Shown here: positions 34,192 through 41,571 of the stretch, piece after piece
Numbering within the stretch: the stretch's first letter is position 1
Layout: each line of letters starts with the position of its first letter
Origin: Ruminococcus_G sp964621905
GTDB taxonomy: Bacteria > Bacillota > Clostridia > Lachnospirales > Lachnospiraceae
Length of the DNA: 64,000 bases
Assembly (NCBI GenBank): GCA_964621905.1
Contig: CAZUNG010000011.1
Location: 24,900-88,899 of the forward strand
Direction of reading: 5' to 3'
Position numbers and translations under genes: made by a program
The notes under the pieces: generated by a model
Told to the model about the DNA's origin: nothing
Database searches by the model: none
What the model saw: the letters and a program-made list of their open reading frames with translations, nothing else

Positions 34192-34875
34192 ATGAAGATA
34201 TTATTTGTGGGCAATAGTTTTACTTTTTATCATGATATGCCTCTTTTAGTGGAGCAAATTTCAGAGCAGATAGGTATCTGCATAAAAACAGATCAGGTTA
34301 CCTATGGAGGGTATCACCTGAAGCAGTATCTGGATGAGACCGAGGAGGCCGCACAGATTCTGTCGGATAAGCTGTCCAGGGAGAAGTGGGATTTTATCGT
34401 GCTGCAGGAACAGAGCAATACACCCTGTCTGTGCAGGGAAGAATTTCAGGAATCTGCAGTAAAACTATCTAAAAAAATTCGTGAAAATGGAGCGGTACCC
34501 GTATTTTACCAGACCTGGAGTTACCGGGATCACTCAGATATGCTGGAACTTATCAATATGGGACATGAGGAATTTTTCCTTGGTCTGAAAGATTCCTATG
34601 AGGAGGCGGCCCATAACGCAGAAGGCTTGCTGGTTCCGGTAGGTGATGCTTTTTTTGCGGCAGAGAAAGGCAATCCGGATATCGATCTGATGGAGGAAGA
34701 TAACTATCATCCAAGTCTTGCGGGAAGTTTTCTTGCGGCCTGTATGTTCTTCTTGAAGTTTACAGGACAGGAAAAGCTGCCTGAGTATGTGCCGGAAGGT
34801 CTTAATAAGGAGACTGCGGAAAAATTATCTGCCTATGCTCGTGAAGCTGTGCGGCAGGAGGGGTCTGTTAAATGA
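34192..34875 (+). CDS. SGNH/GDSL-type hydrolase (DUF4886-like)
   Basis: A 227-residue soluble protein. The N-terminal GNSFTFYHDMP carries the expected nucleophile Ser, WDFIVLQEQSNTP provides block III, and DNYHPSLAG near the C terminus provides the Asp/His pair. These fit the SGNH hydrolase superfamily, which includes esterases and deacylases. No signal peptide is seen, so it probably works in the cytoplasm. Its place between a peptide importer and an M20 peptidase suggests removal of an acyl or ester group from imported peptides (inference). AAGGAGTG lies before the ATG. Confidence 0.82.
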   Translation: MKILFVGNSFTFYHDMPLLVEQISEQIGICIKTDQVTYGGYHLKQYLDETEEAAQILSDKLSREKWDFIVLQEQSNTPCLCREEFQESAVKLSKKIRENGAVPVFYQTWSYRDHSDMLELINMGHEEFFLGLKDSYEEAAHNAEGLLVPVGDAFFAAEKGNPDIDLMEEDNYHPSLAGSFLAACMFFLKFTGQEKLPEYVPEGLNKETAEKLSAYAREAVRQEGSVK

Positions 34876-34907
34876 CCTCTCATTACTATGAAAGGGGAAG
34901 ATAAGAA

Positions 34908-36050
34908 ATGGAGTGTTATAGAAAAGAACTGCAGGAATACATTAAAAATAGAAAGGAAGAGACGCTTAATCTCTTGAAGGATCTGTGTGGGATACCGGCT
35001 CCCAGCCACCACGAAGATGAGCGAGCGGAGTATATTCGGCAATGGCTGGAGGATCACGGGGCAGAGCAGGTTTTTATAGACGAAGCAAAGAATGTGATTT
35101 ATCCCTATGCCTGTGTGGAGGGACAGCCCATAGCTCTTTTCGCAGCTCATATGGATACAGTGTTTTCTGATCTCGAACCGATGCCGGTATATGAACAGAA
35201 TGGGAAGCTTTTTTCACCGGGAGTTGGGGATGATACGGCAAATTTGGCGATTATGCTTATGATGGCAGCTTATCTGGCTGAGAAACAACCGGCGGTTTGC
35301 TGCGGGATTGTCATTGCAGCTAATTCCTGTGAGGAGGGGCTGGGAAATTTAAAGGGATCGAAGGCACTGGTGGAGCGCTACAGGGACAGAATGATACAGA
35401 TGATATCTTTTGACACATACGCTGATCGGGTTTGCAACAAAGCTGTGGGTTCAAGTCGTTATAAAGTGGAGGTTTTGACGGAGGGCGGTCATTCTTATGA
35501 AGACTTCGGTCATGCTAATGCAATCAAGAAGATGACCGAGATACTGAACAGTCTTTATGAGTTTGTACCTGCGGATGACGGAAGCAAGACTACGTATAAT
35601 GTGGGAATGATTCGAGGAGGTACCTCTGTGAATACTATTGCCCAGCAGGCAGAAATGTTTTTTGAATTCCGATCGGATGAAAAAAAAGATTTGGATGATG
35701 CCAATACTTATTTAGAAAAAGTGATTAATGAATTTAGGGCGAAGGGGCTGGAGATCCGGTGCAGCCTTTTGGGAAGCCGCCCATGTGGCAGCCGGGATTT
35801 GAGATCCCCAAAACAGAAGGAGCTGGAAGAGGAGTGCAGACAGATTTTAGAAAAATGGAGCCAGAAAAAGATCACCTTTGCGGCAGGATCCACGGATTGC
35901 AATATTCCATTTTCACTGGGAATACCTGCCGCCACTGTAGGACTGATTCTGGGGGGAGGAGCCCATACCAGAGAAGAGTGGGTGGATATTTCAAGCATCC
36001 CCACAGGACTTGGAATCGCAGCTGATATTATAGGCAGACTGCTCTTGTGA
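34908..36050 (+). CDS. M20-family metallopeptidase
   Basis: A 380-residue soluble peptidase of the M20 (ArgE/DapE/CPG2/PepT) clan. Metal ligands are visible as AAHMDTVF, GVGDDTAN and NSCEEGLGN, with SFDTYADR and the late GGGAHTREEW. The central dimerisation domain is present (VEVLTEGGHSYEDFGHANAI). It probably releases amino acids from imported peptides or removes an N-acyl group. It is the last gene of the sigma-54 operon, 33 bases after the SGNH hydrolase, with GGGGAAG as ribosome site. The next promoter (36174) belongs to the ribosomal block. Confidence 0.9.
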   Translation: MECYRKELQEYIKNRKEETLNLLKDLCGIPAPSHHEDERAEYIRQWLEDHGAEQVFIDEAKNVIYPYACVEGQPIALFAAHMDTVFSDLEPMPVYEQNGKLFSPGVGDDTANLAIMLMMAAYLAEKQPAVCCGIVIAANSCEEGLGNLKGSKALVERYRDRMIQMISFDTYADRVCNKAVGSSRYKVEVLTEGGHSYEDFGHANAIKKMTEILNSLYEFVPADDGSKTTYNVGMIRGGTSVNTIAQQAEMFFEFRSDEKKDLDDANTYLEKVINEFRAKGLEIRCSLLGSRPCGSRDLRSPKQKELEEECRQILEKWSQKKITFAAGSTDCNIPFSLGIPAATVGLILGGGAHTREEWVDISSIPTGLGIAADIIGRLLL

Positions 36051-36173
36051 AAAGGGGAATTTGAAAAGTGTGAGGAGCAGTCAGAGCTGGTGGGAACCGA
36101 AACTTAAAGAGTTATTATTAAAAAATCTTATATTTATTTTAATGGCAGAAATATAGAAATAACAGGAAAATAC

Positions 36174-36203
36174 TTGACAAAACGGTGATTTTCATGGTAT
36201 ATT
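36174..36203 (+). promoter_or_regulatory. Promoter of rpmG-secE-nusG-rplK-rplA
   Basis: TTGACA (36174-36179), 18-base spacer, TATATT (36198-36203). Transcription probably starts near 36210, about 80 bases before rpmG. Confidence 0.75.
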
Positions 36204-36289
36204 CATGTAACGACATGGAAGTAGGTCTTTTTTTTATGTCTAAAAAATGGCCGTCGTAAAACGCAAAAGAACACATGGAGGTGGAAGTC

Positions 36290-36439
36290 GTGCGCGTAAA
36301 AATCACATTGGCATGTACAGAATGTAAGCAGCGTAATTACAACATGACAAAAGAAAAAAAGAACCATCCTGAAAGAATGGAGACCAAGAAGTACTGTAAG
36401 TTCTGTAAAGCACACACAATGCACAAAGAGACCAAGTAA
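36290..36439 (+). CDS. rpmG: 50S ribosomal protein L33
   Basis: A 49-residue protein starting at GTG: VRVKITLACTECKQRNY, then KYCKFCKAHTMHKETK at the end. It keeps two CxxC pairs (CTEC, CKFC), so it is the zinc-binding form of L33. The GTG is chosen because GGAGG lies 8 bases upstream and because the family starts MRVK; an in-frame ATG at 36275 would overlap that ribosome site. It stands first in the conserved rpmG-secE-nusG order. Confidence 0.93.
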   Translation: MRVKITLACTECKQRNYNMTKEKKNHPERMETKKYCKFCKAHTMHKETK

Positions 36440-36457
36440 TTGGCAAGAGGTGAGAGA

Positions 36458-36655
36458 ATGGCAGAATCTGGAAAGGCTCAGAAAAGGAGCTGGTTCAAAG
36501 GACTTAAGTCTGAATTTAAAAAGATCATCTGGACCGATAAGACGACACTTGGAAAACAAATGGCAGCGGTTGTGTCCATTACAGTTGTCCTTGGAGTTAT
36601 TATCGTGATTTTGGACAGTCTCGTACTGCAGTTTATGAATCTGGTGATTAAATAA
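36458..36655 (+). CDS. secE: Preprotein translocase subunit SecE
   Basis: A 65-residue protein with an amphipathic N-terminal helix (WFKGLKSEFKKIIW) and one C-terminal membrane segment, the minimal SecE of Gram-positive bacteria. It clamps SecY in the translocon. The ATG at 36458 is preferred over an upstream TTG at 36440 because AGAGGTGAG lies just before it. It sits between rpmG and nusG, 16 bases before nusG. Confidence 0.94.
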   Translation: MAESGKAQKRSWFKGLKSEFKKIIWTDKTTLGKQMAAVVSITVVLGVIIVILDSLVLQFMNLVIK

Positions 36656-36671
36656 GGACAAGGGTGGTTAA

Positions 36672-37187
36672 ATGTCAGAAGCAAACTGGTATGTAGTTCA
36701 TACGTATTCGGGCTACGAAAACAAAGTGAAGGCCAATATTGAAAAAACAATTGAAAACCGTCACCTGGAAGATCAGATTCTGGAAGTTCGTGTTCCCATG
36801 CAGGATGTTGTGGAAATGAAGAACGGCGCCAAGAAACAGGTGCAGAAGAAAATGTTTCCCGGCTATGTTCTGCTGAATATGGTCATGAACGATGACACAT
36901 GGTATGTTGTGAGAAACACCCGCGGTGTCACAGGATTTGTCGGTCCGGGATCCAAACCGGTACCGCTGACAGAGGAAGAGATGAAGCCACTGGGGATTCA
37001 GGCGGAGAACGTCATAGTCGATTTCGAAGAAGGAGACAGTGTTGTTGTCACTGGAGGTGCCTGGAAAGATACGACAGGTATGATCCAGAGCATCAATCCA
37101 CAGAAGCAGGTTGTGACGATCAATGTTGAGTTGTTTGGCCGCGAAACGCCGGTAGAAATCAGTTTCGCAGAAGTTAAGAAAATGTAA
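36672..37187 (+). CDS. nusG: Transcription termination/antitermination protein NusG
   Basis: A 171-residue protein. The NGN domain starts WYVVHTYSGYENKVK and contains KKMFPGYVLLNM and WYVVRNTRGVTGFVG. The C-terminal KOW domain reads FEEGDSVVVTGGAWKDTTG and ends with VEISFAEVKK. It binds RNA polymerase and links it to the ribosome or Rho. It is a normal length for the family and in the normal place before rplK. GGTGG precedes the ATG. Confidence 0.97.
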   Translation: MSEANWYVVHTYSGYENKVKANIEKTIENRHLEDQILEVRVPMQDVVEMKNGAKKQVQKKMFPGYVLLNMVMNDDTWYVVRNTRGVTGFVGPGSKPVPLTEEEMKPLGIQAENVIVDFEEGDSVVVTGGAWKDTTGMIQSINPQKQVVTINVELFGRETPVEISFAEVKKM

Positions 37188-37216
37188 CAGAAAAAAGAGT
37201 CGGTTTTTTTCGGCTC

Positions 37217-37244
37217 GTGGGAGGGAAATCCCCGTAATTACCAC
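37217..37244 (+). promoter_or_regulatory. Foldable leader element before rplK (copy 1)
   Basis: A 28-base element with GTGG (37217-37220) closing on CCAC (37241-37244) and GGG-CCC inside. It is 25/28 identical to a copy before rplA at 37740-37767 and sits just before the AGGAGG ribosome site. Autoregulation by L1 is a possible role (inference). Confidence 0.6.
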
Positions 37245-37263
37245 ATTATAGGAGGTGCCAAAG

Positions 37264-37689
37264 ATGGCAAAGAAAGTAGAAGGTTATATCAAATTACAGA
37301 TTCCTGCTGGTAAAGCAACACCAGCACCACCAGTTGGTCCTGCACTTGGACAGCATGGTGTAAATATCGTACAGTTCACAAAAGAATTTAATGCCAGAAC
37401 AGCTGACAAAGGCGATCTGCTGATCCCTGTTGTTATCACTGTGTATGCTGACAGAAGTTTCAGCTTCATTACAAAAACTCCGCCGGCAGCGGTTCTGCTG
37501 AAAAAGGCCTGCAACATTAAATCTGGTTCCGGTGTGCCGAACAAGACAAAAGTTGCTACAATTTCCAAAGCGAAAATCCAGGAAATTGCAGAGATGAAGA
37601 TGCCAGACTTAAATGCAGGAACTGTTGAAGCAGCGATGAGCATGATCGAAGGAACTGCAAGAAGTATGGGAATCACTGTTGAGGAGTAA
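37264..37689 (+). CDS. rplK: 50S ribosomal protein L11
   Basis: A 141-residue protein: GYIKLQIPAGKATPAPPVGP, ALGQHGVNIVQFTKEFN, TKTPPAAVLLKKA, then the C-terminal rRNA-binding domain with GTVEAAMSMIEGTARSMG. The ATG at 37264 is preferred over 37255 because GGAGGTG lies upstream and the family starts MAKK. L11 forms the GTPase-associated centre with 23S rRNA. Confidence 0.97.
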   Translation: MAKKVEGYIKLQIPAGKATPAPPVGPALGQHGVNIVQFTKEFNARTADKGDLLIPVVITVYADRSFSFITKTPPAAVLLKKACNIKSGSGVPNKTKVATISKAKIQEIAEMKMPDLNAGTVEAAMSMIEGTARSMGITVEE

Positions 37690-37739
37690 TGCTTGAACGT
37701 TTGTTTAGGCAGGCTTCCATTGAAACTGACAAACAATAA

Positions 37740-37767
37740 GTGGGAGGGAAAAACCCGCAATTACCAC
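37740..37767 (+). promoter_or_regulatory. Foldable leader element before rplA (copy 2)
   Basis: Second copy of the 28-base element, with the same GTGG/CCAC closing pairs, just before AGGAGG of rplA. Differences from copy 1 are three bases. Upstream, GTTTGT and ACAAAC in the same spacer could extend the fold. Confidence 0.6.
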
Positions 37768-37782
37768 AGGAGGTTATTTTAA

Positions 37783-38475
37783 ATGAAACATGGAAAGAAA
37801 TATTTAGAAGCTGCAAAAGCAGTAGATCGTGCAACGCTGTATGATCCGGCAGATGCCATTTCTTTAGCTAAAAAAACAGCTGTTGCAAAATTTGACGAGA
37901 CAATCGAGGCTCATATCAGAACAGGATGTGACGGACGTCATGCAGATCAGCAGATTCGTGGTGCTGTTGTTCTTCCTCACGGAACTGGTAAGCAGGTTCG
38001 TGTCCTTGTGTTTGCGAAAGACGCAAAGGCAGAAGAAGCGAAAGCAGCAGGCGCTGAATTTGTTGGAGCAGAAGAGCTGATTCCGAAGATTCAGAAGGAA
38101 AACTGGTTTGATTTCGATGTCGTTGTTGCGACACCGGACATGATGGGTGTTGTCGGCCGTCTGGGACGTGTACTTGGACCAAAGGGCCTGATGCCGAACC
38201 CGAAGGCTGGAACAGTCACCATGGATGTGACAAAAGCTGTTCAGGATATCAAAGCTGGTAAGATTGAATATCGTCTTGATAAAACAAATATCATTCACGT
38301 GCCAATCGGAAAAGCTTCTTTTACAGAGGAGCAGTTAGCAGACAACTTCCAGACGCTTATAGATGCTATCAATAAAGCAAAACCAAGCGCATTAAAGGGA
38401 ACCTATTTAAAGAGTGTTACAATCGCTCCGACAATGGGACCGGGCGTAAAAATCAATACGATGAAACTGGTTTAA
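37783..38475 (+). CDS. rplA: 50S ribosomal protein L1
   Basis: A 230-residue protein: KYLEAAKAVDRATLYDPADA, FDETIEAHIRTG, RGAVVLPHGTGK, GRLGRVLGPKGLMPNPKAGT (the L1 signature) and IEYRLDKTNIIHVPIGK. L1 forms the L1 stalk and in many bacteria represses its own operon by binding mRNA. AGGAGG precedes the ATG. A strong terminator follows 20 bases after the stop, so rplJ and rplL are not on this transcript. Confidence 0.97.
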   Translation: MKHGKKYLEAAKAVDRATLYDPADAISLAKKTAVAKFDETIEAHIRTGCDGRHADQQIRGAVVLPHGTGKQVRVLVFAKDAKAEEAKAAGAEFVGAEELIPKIQKENWFDFDVVVATPDMMGVVGRLGRVLGPKGLMPNPKAGTVTMDVTKAVQDIKAGKIEYRLDKTNIIHVPIGKASFTEEQLADNFQTLIDAINKAKPSALKGTYLKSVTIAPTMGPGVKINTMKLV

Positions 38476-38494
38476 TTGTAAATTCTGTTTCGTT

Positions 38495-38524
38495 CAAAGG
38501 GCGGTGTGAAAACACCGCCCTTTG
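38495..38524 (+). terminator. Terminator after rplA
   Basis: Perfect 13-bp stem (38495-38507 with 38512-38524) capped by a GAAA tetraloop. It lacks a long T run after the stem but is very stable. Confidence 0.8.
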
Positions 38525-38533
38525 TGTTATAAT
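38525..38533 (+). promoter_or_regulatory. Extended -10 promoter of zinc-ribbon/EFR1 genes
   Basis: TG-T-TATAAT with TATAAT at 38528-38533, directly after the rplA terminator and ~37 bases before the next ATG. Any -35 would fall inside the hairpin. Confidence 0.5.
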
Positions 38534-38569
38534 GAACAGGAAATGCTTGAATGAGAAAGGGGAGTATTC

Positions 38570-39178
38570 ATGTTTTGCAGTCAGTGTGGAAAACCAATCC
38601 CGGATGATGCGATGTATTGTTCAGAGTGCGGGGCTCCAACCAGAAACTTAAGAGGACAGCAGGGAAATGGCAGTCCCCGGAAGGCAATTCCTGCAGACTT
38701 TTATCGGGATCCGGTGGAAGAAAAATTTTCCGGTGGAATAAAAAATGGAATCATTGTGGCAGCTGCGGCCATCGGGATTGCGGCGCTGATTCTGCTTCTT
38801 TATACATTTTTGCTGAAGCCTCAAACGCCTCAGGACACCGTAAAGAGGCTGGAAGAGGCAGTTGGCAAACTGGATGTGGAAGGGATCCTGGAATGCTTTG
38901 ATGAGGAAAACAGAGAACAGTACCGCGAGGAGATGCATTCGGAAGCGGCCGGGATTCTTGGCGTTGCGGGGAGTCTGGGCATCGGTCCTGATGTGACATT
39001 TAAGGTGACCGATACGCGATACGATGAAAACAACGGCTGTACAGTCCGGATGATTTACAGGATTTCCTTTATGGATAATGAAGACAGCGGAAACATGACA
39101 CTACATATGGTTAAAGATGGGAAAAACTGGTTTATCGACTCAGGGGAAGCCGGTCAGATTCTGGAGGAATTGATATGA
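38570..39178 (+). CDS. Zinc-ribbon membrane protein with extracellular DUF4878-like domain
   Basis: A 202-residue protein. The N terminus is a zinc ribbon (MFCSQCGKPI, then YCSECGAPT). A single membrane segment (~residues 63-84) leads to an extracellular domain (QTPQDTVKRLEEAVGKLDVEGILECF onwards) that looks like the NTF2-like DUF4878/DUF5105 type often found on such proteins. No function is established. GGGAG lies before the ATG. The stop overlaps the start of the EFR1 gene (ATGA). Confidence 0.72.
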   Translation: MFCSQCGKPIPDDAMYCSECGAPTRNLRGQQGNGSPRKAIPADFYRDPVEEKFSGGIKNGIIVAAAAIGIAALILLLYTFLLKPQTPQDTVKRLEEAVGKLDVEGILECFDEENREQYREEMHSEAAGILGVAGSLGIGPDVTFKVTDTRYDENNGCTVRMIYRISFMDNEDSGNMTLHMVKDGKNWFIDSGEAGQILEELI

Positions 39179-39987
39179 TAAAAAAAGTATGGGCAATGTA
39201 TTTCAGCGCAACCGATACGACCAAAAAGATAACGTGTCGTATCGCTGATGGGCTGGCAGCGGCATTGACATGCGAACGGGGAGTCTGTGATTTTACCCTT
39301 CCGGATGCAAGAACGTGTGTATACGAGTTCTCCGGGGAAGATCTTGTCGTGTTCGGCACTCCGGTTTATGCAGGCCGTGTTCCGAATGTCCTGCTTCCAT
39401 TCTTAAGAACGATCAGGGGACAGGGAGCTTTGGCTGTTCCGGTTGTCTTATATGGCAACCGGAATTTCGATGATGCCCTTGCGGAATTGCGGGATGTGTT
39501 GACAGAGGATGGGTTTGTCTGTGTGGCTGCGGCTGCATTTGTTGGAGAACACGCTTTTTCCAGGGTGCTTGCGAAAGGGCGGCCTGATGAGGAGGATTTG
39601 GCCTGTGCAGATCAGCTTGCATCTGAACTTGCAGCCAAGATTTGTGCCGGTTCTGTAAAAACTGAGATTAAAGTTCCGGGAAGAAGCCCGCAGACAGAAT
39701 ATTTTAAACCAAAGGGGCCGGACGGCAGCCCTGTTGATATCCGTAAAGTCCGCTCTCTGGTAAACGAAAACTGCGATAATTGTGGGATCTGTGCCCGGGT
39801 CTGTCCTATGGGTTCAATTTCAGCGGAAGATGTCCGAACGTACACAGGAATCTGTATCAAATGCGGCGCCTGCATTAAAAAATGCCCGAGGCAGGCCAGA
39901 TATTATACAGATATTGATTTTCTGTTTCATAAAAAAGATCTTGAAAATCGTCTGAAAAGACGGGGAGAATGCAGCGTATGGTTATAG
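39175..39987 (+). CDS. EFR1-family flavodoxin-ferredoxin protein
   Basis: A 270-residue protein with an N-terminal flavodoxin-like domain (VWAMYFSATDTTKKI at the start, VVFGTPVYAGRVPNVLLPFL) and two C-terminal 4Fe-4S motifs (NCDNCGICARVCPMGSI and CIKCGACIKKCP). This matches the EFR1 family of electron-transfer proteins common in gut Clostridia. The FMN loop is SATDTTKK, close to the usual STGNT. It is soluble. It overlaps the zinc-ribbon gene by 4 bases; the redox partner is unknown. Confidence 0.9.
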   Translation: MIKKVWAMYFSATDTTKKITCRIADGLAAALTCERGVCDFTLPDARTCVYEFSGEDLVVFGTPVYAGRVPNVLLPFLRTIRGQGALAVPVVLYGNRNFDDALAELRDVLTEDGFVCVAAAAFVGEHAFSRVLAKGRPDEEDLACADQLASELAAKICAGSVKTEIKVPGRSPQTEYFKPKGPDGSPVDIRKVRSLVNENCDNCGICARVCPMGSISAEDVRTYTGICIKCGACIKKCPRQARYYTDIDFLFHKKDLENRLKRRGECSVWL

Positions 39988-40008
39988 TATAGGGGAGGAT
40001 ATTTGGCA

Positions 40009-40836
40009 ATGTATCAATACTCAATTGTTCAGTGGCTTTTGTGTCTTTATATATACTGTTTTATCGGATGGTGCTGGGAGAGTGCCTATGTGTCAATTAA
40101 GAAAAAACAATGGATCAACAGAGGTTTTATGCATGGACCTTTTCTGCCCATTTACGGAAGCGGCGCGGTTATGATGCTGGTTGTGTCGGCTCCATACCAG
40201 GATAATCTTGTGCTGACATTTATCTCTGGAATGATCGGTGCCACGCTTCTGGAACTGGTCACGGGAATTCTGATGGAAGCCCTGTTTAAGGTCAGATACT
40301 GGGATTACAGTACCAAGAAGTTCAATTTTAAAGGATATATCTGTCTGGGTTCTTCCCTGGCCTGGGGTGTTTTTACCATACTGATGACCCGGTTTGTGCA
40401 TAAGCCTATCGATCATTTTCTGAACTGGCTTCCGCCGCTTGTGACGTTGGTGACCGTGCTGGTACTGAGTTCGTACATTGCGACGGATTTTACGATCTCA
40501 TTTATCGGTGCCCTGAATCTGCGCAGCCTGCTTGATAAGATCGACAGGGCAAAGGGAGATCTGGCAGTCATGCAGCGGCGTCTCGACGCACTGCTGGCAT
40601 TTGCGGAGGTGAGACCGGAAGAACGGAAAGAGGAGGAACAATCCCTCCCGATGCAGAAACTGGAGGAGCTGAAAACGGCTGTCAACGATACAATGGAAAA
40701 GCTTCGGAAACTCAAAAATCTTCCCAGAAGAAAACACAGGGGGCGCATCATGGGAAATCCCACCATGGTATCCAGCAGATACCAGTCTGCACTTGAAGAT
40801 TTAAAACTGCTGATTAAAGAATCCAAAAAGAAATAG
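40009..40836 (+). CDS. Membrane protein of the ABC_trans_CmpB (type IV) family
   Basis: A protein of about 275 residues with five or so membrane segments in the first 165 residues and a charged, coiled-coil-like C-terminal half. The motifs IGWCWESAYVSIKKKQWINRG, then FMHGPFLPIYGSGA and LLELVTGILMEALF are hallmarks of PF06541, a family named after a putative ABC transporter but without a proven function. GGGGAGG lies 10 bases before the ATG at 40009; a TTG at 40003 is the alternative. Next gene: ABC ATPase. Confidence 0.82.
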   Translation: MYQYSIVQWLLCLYIYCFIGWCWESAYVSIKKKQWINRGFMHGPFLPIYGSGAVMMLVVSAPYQDNLVLTFISGMIGATLLELVTGILMEALFKVRYWDYSTKKFNFKGYICLGSSLAWGVFTILMTRFVHKPIDHFLNWLPPLVTLVTVLVLSSYIATDFTISFIGALNLRSLLDKIDRAKGDLAVMQRRLDALLAFAEVRPEERKEEEQSLPMQKLEELKTAVNDTMEKLRKLKNLPRRKHRGRIMGNPTMVSSRYQSALEDLKLLIKESKKK

Positions 40837-40857
40837 CATGATACAGTCAAAGGAGTT

Positions 40858-41571
40858 ATGTACGTGATAAAGATCGAGAAAGTATCAAAAAGATATGGAA
40901 AACAGCTGGCCAACGATGACGTTTCGCTGAATATAGACCCCGGTGAGCTGACAGTTCTGCTCGGACCAAACGGAGCCGGAAAATCAACGCTGATCAAATC
41001 GATATGCGGGCTGCTCCGTTTTGAGGGAAGCATCACAGTTGACGGATATGATAACCATTCATCTCAGGCTAAACGAAGGCTTGGCTATGTTCCGGAAGTA
41101 CCGGCTCTTTATCCGATGCTTACGGTATATGAGCATCTGGAATTTATAGCAAAAGCATACCGGCTGAAGGACTGGGAGCCCTATGCCAGGGAACTGCTCA
41201 CCCGGTTTGAGCTTGCAGATAAGAAAAATAAACTGGGAAAGGAACTTTCTAAGGGGATGCAGCAAAAAGTCAGCGTCTGTTGTGCCGTTTTGCCCAAACC
41301 GGGTGCCGTGATACTGGACGAGCCGCTGGTGGGTCTGGATCCACATGGGATCCGTGAGATTAAGCACATGATAGCGGATTTAAAAGAGAGTGGCTGTGCG
41401 CTGATGGTCAGCACGCATATGATCGACAGTGTGGAGGAAAACTGGGATACGACCTGTATCATGAAGGACGGTAAGATTGCCGCAATGTGCCGCAGGGGAG
41501 AATTAACGGGCGAACAGACCCTGGAAGACATCTATTTTTCAATTACTGAGGGGGAAGAGAAGGACAAATGA
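40858..41571 (+). CDS. ABC exporter ATPase
   Basis: A 237-residue ATPase: Walker A GPNGAGKST, signature LSKGMQQKV, Walker B VILDEPLVGLD, switch VSTHMID. The LSKGMQQK signature is that of the bacitracin/CcmA/EcsA exporter group. It should energise the permease that starts 4 bases before its stop (ATGA overlap). The substrate is unknown. Confidence 0.9.
   Translation: MYVIKIEKVSKRYGKQLANDDVSLNIDPGELTVLLGPNGAGKSTLIKSICGLLRFEGSITVDGYDNHSSQAKRRLGYVPEVPALYPMLTVYEHLEFIAKAYRLKDWEPYARELLTRFELADKKNKLGKELSKGMQQKVSVCCAVLPKPGAVILDEPLVGLDPHGIREIKHMIADLKESGCALMVSTHMIDSVEENWDTTCIMKDGKIAAMCRRGELTGEQTLEDIYFSITEGEEKDK

Noticed and set aside
36060..36115. T-box-like GGTGGGAACC before rpmG
   Set aside because: No specifier stem or terminator-antiterminator pair is visible, and it lies before the clear -35/-10 of the ribosomal operon.
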